DNA of 64,000 bases from Pseudomonas crudilactis (GCF_013433315.1 NZ_WXVV01000004.1:186001-250000); one strand, 5' to 3'; shown: positions 13,508-26,083, numbered from the stretch's first letter. The notes: generated by a model not told the origin, from the sequence alone. Program-made: numbers and translations.

Positions 13508-13934
13508 GCATCTGCTTGGCGCGCTGGCAGAACGCGTCCACCAGCGTATTGGCGGCCTGATTGAACAGCGGCCCCAACGTCGCGCGCACCAGCGGCCCGG
13601 CGTAATCAAACGACAGATCCAGGCTGATCTTGCAGGCCTTCTCGTTCAACACCTTGAACACCCAGACGCCGTGCAGTTGATTGAACGGCCCTTCTTCCAG
13701 GTTCATCTCGATCGACTGCCCCGGCACCAGGGTATTGCGCGTCACAAAATGCTGACTGAGACCGCCCTTGGCTACGCCAACACTGGCGCGCATGTGCTCC
13801 GGCGAACTTTCCAGCACTTCAGCGGAGGAACACCACGGCAGAAATTCCGGGTAGCGCGCCACGTCGTTGACCAGGTCATAGAGAAATTGCGCCGGGTACG
13901 GCAGCAACGCCGATCGTTGAATATGTGTCGTCAT
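13500..13934 (-). CDS. RatA/COQ10-type START-domain protein
   Basis: A 144-residue polyketide-cyclase/START-like protein. E. coli RatA was described as a toxin blocking 70S ribosome assembly. The wider COQ10 family binds ubiquinone or other lipids, and that role may be the real one. Diagnostic stretches are YDLVNDVARYPEFLPWC and FDYAGPLVRATLGPLF. The start MTTHIQRSALLP is chosen by family length; an upstream in-frame ATG would run into the end of the transporter gene. It lies between the NSS transporter and rnfH on the same strand. Confidence 0.9.
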   Translation of the reverse strand: MTTHIQRSALLPYPAQFLYDLVNDVARYPEFLPWCSSAEVLESSPEHMRASVGVAKGGLSQHFVTRNTLVPGQSIEMNLEEGPFNQLHGVWVFKVLNEKACKISLDLSFDYAGPLVRATLGPLFNQAANTLVDAFCQRAKQMHG

Positions 13935-13941
13935 GTAAGCG

Positions 13942-15345
13942 TTACTTCCAGAGCTGAGCGGCAAACACTACAACAATGCCAATAGGCGCCACGTAGCGCA
14001 TCAAAAACAAAGACAGGGCGAACAGTGCCGGGTTGCGGATCGACAATTCATCGCGCACCGCTTCACGTCCCATCACCCATCCGGCAAACAGCACGAAACA
14101 CAGGCCACCGAGCGGCAACATGATCCGCGAGGTGAAGAAATCGATCACGCCAAAGAAGTCCAGACCGCTCTGCGCACCCCATTGGTAGAGGTGGAACATC
14201 CCGCCTTCGTTCACGAAAAATTTGGCTTCCTTCCAGATATTGAAGGAGAACACTGTACCCAGACCAACGAACCAGCAGATGAACGCCAGCCAGAAAGTCA
14301 CCCACGCGCGGCTGACTTTCGTGCGTTCAACCAGATAGGCAACCATCGGTTCCAGAAGGGAGATCGCCGAACTCCAGGCAGCGATCGCCACCAGCACAAA
14401 GAACACCACACCCATCAGCTGGCCGAAAGCCACGTTACCAAACGCAAATGGCAGGCTGACGAACATCAGGCCAGGCCCTTCGCTCGGGTTCAGGCCGCCG
14501 GCAAATACAATCGGGAACAGGGCCAGACCGGCGATCAGCGAAACAAAGGTATCCAGCAGTGCCACGCCGACAACGGTGCCCGACAACGACGAACTCTTCG
14601 GCATATACGCGCCGTAGATCATGATCGAGCCGACACCGACACTCAGCGAGAAGAACGCATGCCCCATCGCCGGCAACAAGCCGTCGAGGACTTTTTCCGG
14701 GTGGAAGTCGAACATGAAATGCACGCCCTCCATGAAATGCCCGGTGGTCATGCTGTAACCCAGCAATACCAGGATCATCACGAACAGCAGCGGCATCATG
14801 ATGCGCAGGCTGCGTTCAAGCCCGGCGACCACGCCTTTGGCGATGACGAAGGCCGACAGCAGCATGAAAATCGTATGCCAAAGTGTCAGACGCCACGGAT
14901 TGGAAATGACATTGCCGAAATAAGCACCGACCTGATCGGCCGTGGCACCCTGGAAGTCACCGCGCCCCATGTCGACGATGTAGTCCAGCGACCAGCCGCC
15001 GACCACACTATAGAAAGACAGGATCAGCAACGCCGTGATCATCCCGGCAAATGCCCCCCACGACCACTTGCCCGAGTGCCCGGCTTCCAGCGCCAGCACC
15101 TTCAAGGCGTTCGCCGGACTCTGCCGAGCGCGCCGGCCGATCAGGGTTTCAGCCAGCATGACCGGGATGCCGATCAGCGCGATACACGCCAGAAACATCA
15201 GCACAAAGGCACCGCCGCCGTAGACCCCGACCATGTAGGGGAACTTCCAGATACTACCCAGTCCCACGGCCGAACCGGTCGCGGCGAGTATGAATACCCA
15301 GCGGCTAGCCCAACTGCCGTGGACAGAAACCTTGTCTGTCGACAT
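13942..15345 (-). CDS. NSS-family sodium-dependent transporter
   Basis: A neurotransmitter:sodium symporter homologue of 467 residues with about 11-12 membrane segments. The TM1 signature GSAVGLGSIWKFPYM with its unwound sodium/substrate site is intact, and TM6 carries FFSLSVGVGSIMIYGAY. Bacterial members take up amino acids with sodium, and the substrate cannot be read from sequence. The gene ends 7 bases before the ratA start and is divergent from smpB. Confidence 0.93.
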   Translation of the reverse strand: MSTDKVSVHGSWASRWVFILAATGSAVGLGSIWKFPYMVGVYGGGAFVLMFLACIALIGIPVMLAETLIGRRARQSPANALKVLALEAGHSGKWSWGAFAGMITALLILSFYSVVGGWSLDYIVDMGRGDFQGATADQVGAYFGNVISNPWRLTLWHTIFMLLSAFVIAKGVVAGLERSLRIMMPLLFVMILVLLGYSMTTGHFMEGVHFMFDFHPEKVLDGLLPAMGHAFFSLSVGVGSIMIYGAYMPKSSSLSGTVVGVALLDTFVSLIAGLALFPIVFAGGLNPSEGPGLMFVSLPFAFGNVAFGQLMGVVFFVLVAIAAWSSAISLLEPMVAYLVERTKVSRAWVTFWLAFICWFVGLGTVFSFNIWKEAKFFVNEGGMFHLYQWGAQSGLDFFGVIDFFTSRIMLPLGGLCFVLFAGWVMGREAVRDELSIRNPALFALSLFLMRYVAPIGIVVVFAAQLWK

Positions 15346-15464
15346 CGTTTATCACGCCCAAGCGTTAGAAAAAGAGGCCGCATTGTCCGGGATTCACTCA
15401 ACCTGCTCAAGCACGCAGCATCACCGTAGCCGACAGCCGTTTATCTCCATATAATGCCGCCCCT

Positions 15465-15947
15465 ATGGCTAAACAGAAGAAACACCCAACAGGGACCATC
15501 GCGCAGAACAAAAAGGCGCGACACGATTACTTCATCGAACACAAGTTCGAGGCTGGTCTGGTCCTGGCCGGCTGGGAAGTAAAAAGTCTGCGGGCAAGCA
15601 AGCTACAGCTGGTCGACAGCTATGTCCTGCTCAAGGATGGCGAAGCGTGGTTGCTCGGCAGCCACATCACGCCTCTGATGACCGCAAGCACCCACGTCAT
15701 CGCCGACCCGGTGCGCACACGTAAATTGCTGCTCAACCGCCGCGAGCTGGAAAAGCTTGCAGCGATGGTGCAGCAAAAGGGTTACGCCTGCGTCTGCCTG
15801 TCCTGGTATTGGAGCAAGCACATGGTCAAGTGCGAGATCGCTCTGGGCAAGGGCAAGAAGGAATACGACAAGCGTGACACCGAGCGCGAGCGCGATGCCG
15901 GTCGTGAACTGCAGCGTGCGGTGCGCAACAAGGGCAAGGAAGATTAA
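15465..15947 (+). CDS. smpB: SsrA-binding protein SmpB
   Basis: SmpB binds tmRNA and is essential for trans-translation. The protein is 160 residues. Landmarks are the core [14 protein letters not shown], the RNA-binding [12 protein letters not shown] and the basic C-terminal tail [18 protein letters not shown] that reaches the decoding site. Its RNA partner ssrA lies about 10 kb downstream in this window. Confidence 0.98.
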   Translation: MAKQKKHPTGTIAQNKKARHDYFIEHKFEAGLVLAGWEVKSLRASKLQLVDSYVLLKDGEAWLLGSHITPLMTASTHVIADPVRTRKLLLNRRELEKLAAMVQQKGYACVCLSWYWSKHMVKCEIALGKGKKEYDKRDTERERDAGRELQRAVRNKGKED

Positions 15948-15963
15948 TTTCCTCTGCCTTTAG

Positions 15964-16039
15964 AGCGTATTCGCGAGCAAGCTCGCTCCCACCTTGGAAT
16001 GCATTTCAAATGTGGGAGCGAGCTTGCTCGCGAACGCTA
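15964..16039. repeat. REP doublet (REPIN) after smpB
   Basis: Two copies of the P. fluorescens-type REP (TTCGCGAGCAAGCTCGCTCC at 15970 onward, and its inverse at 16012-16034) face each other across a 19-base spacer. The flanks AGCGT/CGCT extend the symmetry. The gap between smpB and lldR is nearly filled by it. Confidence 0.9.
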
Positions 16040-16066
16040 TTGCAACATCACCACAGAAACAACTGA

Positions 16067-16834
16067 TCACATCCCCTTGCGCCGCTCCGCCCGAGCCATG
16101 CGCTGAACCTCCTGCCGCACCTCTTCCAGCACTTCCTGCACATACAAAATATGTCTGCTGGAAACTTCCCGCGCCTGCTCCGCACGACCTTCAATAATCG
16201 CCATATACAATTCCCGATGCTGGGTAATCAGCATGTCGCGGGTTTCCGTGCGCTGCTTGTACATGCCGCCGATGTTCGTCACCACGTTGCGCTTGAGCAG
16301 ATCGAACAGCCCGCGAATGGTGTGCAGCAACACCGCGTTATGGCTGGCTTCGGCAATTGCCAGATGGAATTTCGCATCCGCCGCGCCCTCTTCCGCCCGA
16401 CTGACTTCGTCGTGGCGCGAATAGCAGTCTTGCAGCTCTTCGAACGCTGCGGTCAGCCGCTCACGATCGACATCTGTCGCGCGCAAGGCAGCGTAATACG
16501 CACACGATGCCTCCAGAGTGTGTCGAAACTCCAGAAGATCACGTTGCGCTTCGGGATTGCTTTCGAGCAACTGCAGCAGTGGATCACTGAACGTCGACCC
16601 CAGGCTTTCGACCACATAGTTGCCGCCACCCTGACGACTGACCAGCAACCCCTTGGCCGCCAGTTTCTGAATCGCTTCGCGCAATGACGGCCGTGATACG
16701 CCAAATTGTTCGGCCAGCGTGCGCTCCGCCGGCAGCCGCTCACCGGACTTCAGCGTGCCCTCGAGGATCATCCCCTCAAGTCGCTCGACAATATCGTCAG
16801 ACAAACGGCGCTGACGTATCTGATCAAACCCCAT
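16067..16834 (-). CDS. lldR: GntR/FadR-family lactate regulator LldR
   Basis: A 255-residue FadR-subfamily regulator. The N-terminal winged helix carries RLPAERTLAEQFGVSRPSLR, followed by an all-helical FCD ligand domain. It is divergent from lldP with a matching palindromic operator between them, so I assign it as the lactate-responsive repressor of the permease and oxidase genes. The effector is inferred from context; family members respond to L- or D-lactate. Confidence 0.9.
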   Translation of the reverse strand: MGFDQIRQRRLSDDIVERLEGMILEGTLKSGERLPAERTLAEQFGVSRPSLREAIQKLAAKGLLVSRQGGGNYVVESLGSTFSDPLLQLLESNPEAQRDLLEFRHTLEASCAYYAALRATDVDRERLTAAFEELQDCYSRHDEVSRAEEGAADAKFHLAIAEASHNAVLLHTIRGLFDLLKRNVVTNIGGMYKQRTETRDMLITQHRELYMAIIEGRAEQAREVSSRHILYVQEVLEEVRQEVQRMARAERRKGM

Positions 16835-17028
16835 AACTCATTTCTCCACGATCCCGACCGCTCGCCGGGCTCTCTATTCTGGCCTATCGGCGCCTTGCCG
16901 ACACCTACCAGACGCCACTTGCCGAAACCGGATCAGATGCGATCTACGCCGCTTGTTCGACAAAAGTTTCAGGGCGACAAATTGACACACCGACATCAAG
17001 GCTTTTACCCTAGCCAACAGCGATTGTA

Positions 17029-17045
17029 AATTGGTATTACCAATT
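17029..17045. promoter_or_regulatory. LldR operator upstream of lldP
   Basis: AATTGGTATTACCAATT is a perfect palindrome with an 8-base half-site and one central base. It contains TGGTNNNACCA, the FadR/LldR operator pattern TNGTNNNACNA. It lies 51 bases before the lldP ATG. A TTGACA box sits upstream at 16982-16987, with a weak TACCCT-like -10 around 17006, so the operator would be just downstream of the start site. The remainder of 16835-17096 shows no gene. Confidence 0.85.
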
Positions 17046-17096
17046 ATCCAAGAACGCTGACAGTGCCTGACCAACAACAATTAGGGGCCACCCCAT

Positions 17097-18791
17097 ATGC
17101 AAACCTGGCAACAGCTCTACAGCCCGCTCGGCAGTCTCGGCGTGTCCGCACTCGCGGCCGTCATCCCCATCGTGTTCTTTTTCCTCGCATTGGCGGTGTT
17201 CCGCCTCAAAGGCCACGTGGCCGGGAGCATCACCCTCGCCCTGTCGATTGCCGTGGCGATCTTCGCGTTCCAGATGCCCGTCGACATGGCCTTCGCCGCT
17301 GCCGGTTATGGTTTCGCCTACGGTCTGTGGCCGATTGCCTGGATCATTGTCGCGGCGGTGTTCCTCTACAAACTGACGGTGAAAAGTGGTCAGTTCGAGG
17401 TCATTCGAAGCTCGGTGTTATCGATTACTGACGACCAGCGCCTGCAAGTGCTGCTGATCGGTTTCTGCTTTGGTGCATTTCTGGAAGGTGCCGCCGGTTT
17501 CGGCGCGCCGGTGGCGATTACTGCCGCACTTCTTGTCGGACTGGGCTTCAACCCGCTGTACGCCGCCGGCCTGTGCCTGATCGCCAACACCGCACCGGTG
17601 GCGTTTGGTGCCTTGGGGATTCCGATCATTGTTGCCGGCCAAGTCACCGGCATCGACGCGTTCAAGATCGGCGCCATGACCGGTCGCCAACTGCCACTGC
17701 TGTCGCTGTTCGTACCGTTCTGGCTAGTGTTCATGATGGACGGTCTGCGCGGCGTGCGTGAAACCTGGCCGGCTGCATTGGTCGCGGGCCTGAGCTTCGC
17801 CATCACCCAATACTTCACCTCGAACTTCATCGGGCCAGAATTGCCGGACATCACTTCGGCGCTGGCCAGCCTGATCTCGCTGACTCTGTTCCTGAAAGTC
17901 TGGCAGCCAAAACGCACCGCCGGCGCGCAAATCGCTGGCGCCACCTCCAGCGCAGCAATCACCGCCAGCGTCGGTGGTTTCGGCCAAAAGCGCACCACCG
18001 TGGCGTCGCCTTACAGCCTTGGGGAAATTTTCAAAGCCTGGTCGCCGTTTCTGATCCTCACCGTGCTGGTGACCATCTGGACGCTGAAGCCTTTCAAAGC
18101 GATGTTCGCCGCGGGCGGCTCGATGTACAGCTGGGTGTTCAACTTCGCGATTCCGCACCTTGATCAATTAGTGATCAAAACCGCACCGATCGTAGCCGTC
18201 CCGACTGCCATCCCCGCAGTGTTCAAACTTGACCCGATTTCCGCGACCGGTACGGCGATTTTCTTCTCCGCGCTGATCTCGATGCTGGTCCTGAAGATAA
18301 ATTTCAAAACTGGTCTGACCACTTTAAAAGAGACCTTCTACGAACTGCGCTGGCCCATCCTGTCGATCGGCATGGTGCTGGCGTTTGCCTTCGTCACCAA
18401 CTACTCCGGCATGTCTTCGACGATGGCGCTGGTATTGGCTGGAACGGGCGCGGCATTCCCGTTCTTCTCGCCGTTCCTCGGCTGGCTCGGTGTGTTCCTC
18501 ACTGGTTCCGATACATCGTCGAATGCTCTGTTCAGTTCGCTGCAAGCGACCACAGCACACCAGATCGGCGTCAATGACACTCTGCTAGTGGCAGCCAATA
18601 CCAGCGGCGGAGTGACCGGCAAAATGATCTCGCCACAATCGATCGCCGTGGCCTGCGCCGCGACCGGACTGGTGGGCAAGGAATCGGATCTGTTCCGCTT
18701 CACGCTCAAGCACAGCCTATTCTTTGCAACGATTGTCGGCCTGATCACCCTGGCTCAGGCCTACTGGTTCACTGGCATGCTGGTGCACTGA
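17097..18791 (+). CDS. lldP: Lactate permease
   Basis: An LctP-family proton-coupled L/D-lactate (and glycolate) permease of 564 residues with about 13-14 membrane helices. Typical segments are [20 protein letters not shown] and [18 protein letters not shown]. It is the first gene of the lactate locus, behind the LldR operator. The 149-base gap to lutA contains stem-loops. Confidence 0.96.
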   Translation: MQTWQQLYSPLGSLGVSALAAVIPIVFFFLALAVFRLKGHVAGSITLALSIAVAIFAFQMPVDMAFAAAGYGFAYGLWPIAWIIVAAVFLYKLTVKSGQFEVIRSSVLSITDDQRLQVLLIGFCFGAFLEGAAGFGAPVAITAALLVGLGFNPLYAAGLCLIANTAPVAFGALGIPIIVAGQVTGIDAFKIGAMTGRQLPLLSLFVPFWLVFMMDGLRGVRETWPAALVAGLSFAITQYFTSNFIGPELPDITSALASLISLTLFLKVWQPKRTAGAQIAGATSSAAITASVGGFGQKRTTVASPYSLGEIFKAWSPFLILTVLVTIWTLKPFKAMFAAGGSMYSWVFNFAIPHLDQLVIKTAPIVAVPTAIPAVFKLDPISATGTAIFFSALISMLVLKINFKTGLTTLKETFYELRWPILSIGMVLAFAFVTNYSGMSSTMALVLAGTGAAFPFFSPFLGWLGVFLTGSDTSSNALFSSLQATTAHQIGVNDTLLVAANTSGGVTGKMISPQSIAVACAATGLVGKESDLFRFTLKHSLFFATIVGLITLAQAYWFTGMLVH

Positions 18792-18815
18792 ACCTAATAA
18801 AACACAGAAAAAACC

Positions 18816-18900
18816 GACGCCGGTTCGTGATGCCGGCGTCAGCAATTCACCACCCGGTCTGTAAGGCTGCTGAAAGCAACACTCTCTATATTCAGCAGCC
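18816..18900 (+). other. Two stem-loops in the lldP-lutA gap
   Basis: GACGCCGG/CCGGCGTC (18816-18823 with 18833-18840) and a perfect 10-base stem GGCTGCTGAA/TTCAGCAGCC (18865-18874 with 18891-18900). Neither is followed by a T-tract on the plus strand. They may adjust mRNA stability or expression between the permease and the enzymes. Confidence 0.5.
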
Positions 18901-18940
18901 TCAGCGGACGGATAACCGGGACCACCCGGAGACACGCCTG

Positions 18941-19765
18941 ATGAGCGAGCTTTTTTATAACGCTGTGCCGAACGCGACCCGCGTGGCACCGCCACTGCCC
19001 GAACCTCGGCAATACCCCAGCGAGAAACCGTCGCGGGTTTATCTGTTCGGCACGTGTGTGGTTGATCTGTTCTACCCCGAAGCCGGGATGGACGCGATCC
19101 ACTTGCTGGAGCGCGAAGGGATCCGGGTCGAGTATCCACAAGGGCAAAGTTGCTGCGGGCAACCGGCCTACACCTCGGGTTACACCGAGCAGGCGCGGAC
19201 GGTAGCGCGCTCGCAGCTGGCGCTGTTTGCCCGGGACTATCCGGTGGTGGTGCCGTCGGGATCCTGCGCCGGCATGCTGCGCGAGCATTACGCCGACTTG
19301 TTCAAGGACGAGCCGGAGACGTTGAAACAGGTTCAGGCCCTCGCGGCCCGCACCTATGAGCTGGCCGAATTTCTGCTGTTCGTCTGCAAGGTGCAGCTCA
19401 AGGACAGCGGCGAACCGGTCAAAGTCGCGCTGCACACTTCGTGTTCGGCACGCCGCGAAATGAACACACACCTGCACGGCCGCGAGTTGTTGGCGCAGTT
19501 GAGCAACGTGGAACGGGTCAACCATGACCACGAAAGCGAATGCTGTGGCTTCGGCGGAACATTCAGCGTCCGTATGCCAGACATTTCCGGCGCGATGGTG
19601 GCTGACAAGACCCAAGCGTTGAAGGATTCCGGCGCGCACAAGGTATTGAGCGCCGATTGTGGCTGTTTGATGAACATCAACGGCGCATTGGAGAAACAAA
19701 AAGAAGCGCTGCGCGGGCAACATCTCGCCAGCTTTCTGTGGCAACGAACCGGGGGTGCGCAATGA
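18941..19765 (+). CDS. lutA: L-lactate utilisation protein LutA/LldE (CCG domains)
   Basis: Subunit of the iron-sulfur L-lactate dehydrogenase LutABC. The protein is 274 residues with two cysteine-rich CCG domains, visible as GQSCCGQPAYTSGY and ESECCGFGGTFSV, which in this family bind redox clusters. ATG at 18941 is chosen because MSELFYNAV follows GGAGA spacing and the upstream extension overlaps the stem-loops. The stop overlaps the lutB start by ATGA. Confidence 0.93.
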   Translation: MSELFYNAVPNATRVAPPLPEPRQYPSEKPSRVYLFGTCVVDLFYPEAGMDAIHLLEREGIRVEYPQGQSCCGQPAYTSGYTEQARTVARSQLALFARDYPVVVPSGSCAGMLREHYADLFKDEPETLKQVQALAARTYELAEFLLFVCKVQLKDSGEPVKVALHTSCSARREMNTHLHGRELLAQLSNVERVNHDHESECCGFGGTFSVRMPDISGAMVADKTQALKDSGAHKVLSADCGCLMNINGALEKQKEALRGQHLASFLWQRTGGAQ

Positions 19766-21216
19766 GCACTTCCGCGATTATTCCTACGGTCGCCGTAGAA
19801 GAGGATTTCCGCACCCGGGCGCACAACGCCTTGGGTGATCAGCAACTGCGGAACAACTTCCGCACTGCCATGGACTCACTGATGCTCAAGCGGGCAGCCG
19901 CTTTCAGCGATGCCCACGAAAGAGAACATTTGCGCGCACTGGGCAATTCGATCAAAGCCCGCGCGCTGTCCAAGTTGCCCGACCTACTCGAGCAACTGGA
20001 ACAGAACCTGACCCGCAACGGTGTGACAGTGCACTGGGCGGAAACGGTGGACGAGGCCAATGGCATCGTCTTATCGATCATCCGCGCTCACGAGGCGCGG
20101 CAAGTGATCAAGGGCAAATCGATGGTCAGCGAAGAGATGGAGATGAACCATTTCCTCGAGGCTCGGGACATTGAATGTCTGGAGTCCGATATGGGGGAAT
20201 ACATCGTCCAGCTCGACCACGAGAAGCCTTCACACATCATTATGCCGGCGATCCACAAGAATGCCGGTCAGGTCGCGTCCTTGTTCCACGACAAACTTGG
20301 CGTGGAATACACCAAGGACGTTGACCAACTCATTCAGATCGGTCGCAGAGTCCTGCGGCAGAAATTCTTCGAAGCGGACATCGGCGTCTCCGGTGTCAAC
20401 TTCGCCGTCGCCGAGACCGGCACCCTGTTGCTGGTGGAAAACGAAGGCAACGGGCGCATGACCACCACCGTGCCGCCGGTGCACATCGCCGTCACCGGTA
20501 TCGAAAAAGTCGTGGAAAACCTACGCGACGTGGTGCCGTTGCTGTCACTGCTGACGCGCTCGGCGCTGGGCATTCCGATCACCACTTACGTCAACATGAT
20601 CTCCGGCCCGCGCAAGGAACACGAACTCGACGGCCCACAGGAAGTGCATCTGGTCCTGCTCGACAACGGTCGCAGCCAGGCTTTCGCCGACAGCGAACTG
20701 CGCCAGACCTTGAATTGCATCCGCTGCGGCGCCTGCATGAATCATTGCCCGGTCTATACCCGCGTCGGCGGCCACACTTACGGCGAGGTGTATCCGGGGC
20801 CGATCGGCAAAATCATCACCCCGCACATGGTCGGTCTGGCGAAGGTACCGGATCACCCGAGCGCGTCATCGCTGTGCGGAGCCTGCGGTGAAGTGTGTCC
20901 GGTAAAAATTCCGATCCCGGCAATCCTGCGGCGCCTGCGCGAAGAGAACGTCAAAGCCCCGGACAGCCCACATCAAGTGATGCGCGGTCAGGGCAGCAAG
21001 TATTCGCGCAAGGAACGCTTTATCTGGAACGCCTGGGCCAAGCTCAATAGCTCGCCGACGCTGTATCGATTGTTCGGTTTCTTTGCCACGCGCCTGCGTG
21101 CGCTGACCCCGAGCAACGTTGGCCCGTGGACGCAAAACCACAGCGCGCCGAAACCCGCCGCTCGCTCACTGCACGACATGGCCCGCGAGCATCTGGCCAA
21201 ACAGGGAGACCGCTGA
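19762..21216 (+). CDS. lutB: L-lactate utilisation Fe-S protein LutB/LldF
   Basis: A 484-residue protein with an N-terminal LUD domain and a ferredoxin-like region with two 4Fe-4S motifs, CIRCGACMNHCPVY and CGACGEVCPVKIPIP. A C-terminal LutB/LldF domain follows. It carries electrons from lactate oxidation. ATG at 19762 overlaps the lutA stop by four bases, and its own stop shares one base with the lutC ATG, so translation is tightly coupled. Confidence 0.94.
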   Translation: MSTSAIIPTVAVEEDFRTRAHNALGDQQLRNNFRTAMDSLMLKRAAAFSDAHEREHLRALGNSIKARALSKLPDLLEQLEQNLTRNGVTVHWAETVDEANGIVLSIIRAHEARQVIKGKSMVSEEMEMNHFLEARDIECLESDMGEYIVQLDHEKPSHIIMPAIHKNAGQVASLFHDKLGVEYTKDVDQLIQIGRRVLRQKFFEADIGVSGVNFAVAETGTLLLVENEGNGRMTTTVPPVHIAVTGIEKVVENLRDVVPLLSLLTRSALGIPITTYVNMISGPRKEHELDGPQEVHLVLLDNGRSQAFADSELRQTLNCIRCGACMNHCPVYTRVGGHTYGEVYPGPIGKIITPHMVGLAKVPDHPSASSLCGACGEVCPVKIPIPAILRRLREENVKAPDSPHQVMRGQGSKYSRKERFIWNAWAKLNSSPTLYRLFGFFATRLRALTPSNVGPWTQNHSAPKPAARSLHDMAREHLAKQGDR

Positions 21217-21883
21217 TGAGCGCCAAGCAAAATATCCTCGGCAAGCTGCGGAAAAGTCTGACTGGCACCACGCCGATTGCCGACGACTTCGATGTCGATC
21301 TGGTGACGCAGCCCTACACCTACAGCGCCGAACAACGCATCCCGCAACTGCGCAAATTGATGGAAGCGGTGCACACCGAAATCCACCTGACCTCGGGCGA
21401 AGAATGGCCAGCCTTGCTCGCACAATTGCTGCGTGATCGTCAGTTGCCGAGCCTGTTGATCGCACCGACGACAGCGCACGGGCAGAAAATCGTTCAGCAC
21501 TGGGCGAACAATCCCGAGCTGCCGACGCTGAAATCCTACGACCGTCCAATGGAAGAATGGAAAGCCGAACTGTTCAACGATACCCCGGCCAGCCTCACCG
21601 GCACCCTCGGCGCAATCGCCGCCACCGGCAGTTTGATCATGTGGCCAACCCGAGAAGAACCACGACTGATGAGCCTGGTGCCGCCGGTGCATTTCGCCCT
21701 GCTCAAGGCCAGTGAAATCCGCGACAACTTCTATCAGGTGCAACAGGAATTCGAATGGGCGCAAGGCATGCCGACCAATGCTCTACTGGTCTCCGGCCCA
21801 TCGAAAACTGCCGACATTGAGCAAGTACTGGCATACGGCGCCCACGGCCCGAAAGACCTGGTGGTTCTGATTCTGGAGGACCA

Positions 21884-21887
<4 letters not shown>
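21216..21887 (+). CDS. lutC: L-lactate utilisation protein LutC/LldG
   Basis: A 223-residue LUD-domain protein, third subunit of the LutABC L-lactate oxidation system. The LUD core is visible in GTLGAIAATGSLIMWPTREEP and LVPPVHFALL. The start MSAKQNILGKL follows the overlapping TGATG junction with lutB. The end overlaps the next gene by ATGA. Confidence 0.93.
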
Positions 21888-24694
<2,807 letters not shown>

Positions 24695-24736
24695 AGAAAA
24701 TCAGAACCCCTGCGCGAGACCGCAGTCCACAGAACA

Positions 24737-24756
24737 GGCCTCGAACACTCGAGGCC
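24737..24756 (+). terminator. Hairpin after the lactate operon
   Basis: GGCCTCGA (24737-24744) pairs with TCGAGGCC (24749-24756) with an ACAC loop, followed by the pyrimidine-rich GTTCCTTCTTTC. It lies 43 bases after the dehydrogenase stop. A likely but weak Rho-independent terminator. Confidence 0.55.
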
Positions 24757-24824
24757 GTTCCTTCTTTCGGTGACCGGCACTCAGGGTCAGCGAAGTCTGG
24801 ATCCCTCAGCGTAAGGAGATACAC

Positions 24825-25106
24825 ATGAAACGTTCTGTACTGCTCGGTCTGTTCGTTACTGCCTCGGTGATGGCGTCGACTTCGTTTGCCGCTGATAAGC
24901 CAGGCAGCCTGTGCGAAGCCAATTTGAATCAAATCGAAAGTGCCAAGTCGCAATATCAGACGTCACCGGAATTGAATGCGCGCGTCTCAGCCAGTGTGAG
25001 TAAAGCCCAAGCCCTCAAGGCCCAAGGCAAGACCGACGAATGCCTCGTGGAAACCCAGCAAACCCTTCTGGAGATCCAGAAAAGTACGGGCGACACAAAA
25101 AAATGA
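24825..25106 (+). CDS. Small secreted protein, copy 1
   Basis: A 93-residue protein I cannot assign to a known function. It has a signal peptide (MKRSVLLGLFVTASVMAS, cleavage likely after SFA). The mature part is about 70 residues, helical and charged, with two cysteines spaced about 50 apart (SLCEANL, DECLVET) that could form a disulfide in the periplasm. AAGGAG lies 5 bases before the ATG. It is a paralogue of the gene at 25314, with the same ribosome site and signal peptide start. Confidence 0.8.
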   Translation: MKRSVLLGLFVTASVMASTSFAADKPGSLCEANLNQIESAKSQYQTSPELNARVSASVSKAQALKAQGKTDECLVETQQTLLEIQKSTGDTKK

Positions 25107-25183
25107 GCCATGAGCTGACCAGCATTCAGATTGGCGTCATCGGCTCGGGGTTTGGTGCGCTGGCAGTTTCATACCAGATGTAA
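25103..25183 (+). pseudogene. 26-codon relic of a dinucleotide-binding protein
   Basis: An ATG overlapping the stop of the previous gene (ATGA) opens a frame reading MSHELTSIQIGVIGSGFGAL and six more residues before TAA at 25181-25183. The strand-turn motif IGVIGSGFGAL is the GxGxxG nucleotide-binding start of FAD or NAD(P) oxidoreductases. Nothing after the stop continues such a protein in any frame I read, and an A-run follows directly. I read it as the left-over N-terminus of a deleted gene; it could still be translated as a short peptide. Confidence 0.5.
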
Positions 25184-25313
25184 AAAAAAACCGAATTCTT
25201 GTGTGCCGTCGCGGTCGATTGAACAGGCCCGACACAACGCGGCCTGCCATGACCTCGGCATAGCCGCCAGACCGTCCGGCAGCACCGAGCTCCCATCGCT
25301 CAAGGAGATACCC

Positions 25314-25589
25314 ATGAAGCATTCTGCAATTGCTGGACTGTTCATCGCTGGTGCACTTCTGGCGTCGCCGGTGTTTGCGGCAGACAAAGACCTGTGTGCC
25401 GGGAATCTTCAAACCATAAAAGACTTCATCACCAGCCAGCCTTCTATTCCGGAGACCTCGCTGAACAACGTCAAGACTGCGCAGGAAGATGCCATGAAGG
25501 CTCAAGCTGCCGGGGATGACAAGAAATGCGTTGAGATCAGCAACGGCATGATCACGAAAATGCAGATCCGCAACCCAACACGTAACTGA
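25314..25589 (+). CDS. Small secreted protein, copy 2
   Basis: A 91-residue paralogue of the protein at 24825. The start MKHSAIAGLFIAGALLASPV is a signal peptide with cleavage after VFA. The mature chain keeps the two cysteines (DLCAGNLQTIKD, KKCVEIS) and the helical, charged character. ATG at 25314 follows AAGGAGATACCC, almost the same leader as copy 1. The longer frame upstream runs through the relic and has no coding character. Function unknown. Confidence 0.8.
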   Translation: MKHSAIAGLFIAGALLASPVFAADKDLCAGNLQTIKDFITSQPSIPETSLNNVKTAQEDAMKAQAAGDDKKCVEISNGMITKMQIRNPTRN

Positions 25590-25686
25590 CACGCCTGGAA
25601 GCCAACCTTCGGGTTGGCCTTCCACCACCGTTTGACGTACACTGCGCAGGCTTGTTGCTCAAACAGATGTACTGAGCAATGAGTTC

Positions 25687-26075
25687 GGGGCCGTTTAGGA
25701 TTCGACGCCGGTTGCGAAACTTTAGGTGCATGCCGACTTGGTAACAGAAGTCGTAAATCCACTGTTGCAACTACTTATAGTTGCCAATGACGACCAATAC
25801 GGTGTTGCTCTCGCTGCTTAATTGCAGCTGACAATGCTCCTGGTACCTTCGGGTCCAGCAATCATCAGGGGATGTCTGTAAACCCAAAATGATTGTCATA
25901 TAGAACAGAATCGCCGTGCAGTACGTTGTGGACGAAGCGGCTAAAACTTACACAACTCGCCCAAAGCACCCTGCCCGTCGGGTCGCTGAGGGTTAACTTA
26001 ATAGACACGGCTACGCATGTAGTACCGACAGCGGAGTACTGGCGGACGGGGGTTCAAATCCCCCCGGCTCCACCA
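25687..26075 (+). ncRNA. ssrA: Transfer-messenger RNA
   Basis: The 5' end GGGGCCGTTTAGGATTCGAC and the 3' end with GGTTCAAATCC T-arm, acceptor strand CGGCTCC and encoded ACCA form the tRNA-like domain; the acceptor stem pairs over seven positions including one G-U. The resume codon GCC at 25783 begins a tag ORF encoding ANDDQYGVALAA, ending in TAA at 25819-25821. tmRNA rescues stalled ribosomes with SmpB, encoded at 15465. The two-piece permuted form is excluded by the continuous layout. Confidence 0.98.
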
Positions 26076-26083
26076 ACTCTCAA

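Noticed and set aside
13500..13934. RatA-RnfH as a toxin-antitoxin pair
   Set aside because: The pair was once proposed as such, but RnfH is not shown to neutralise RatA and both genes are conserved core genes; a lipid/quinone-binding role for RatA is equally likely.
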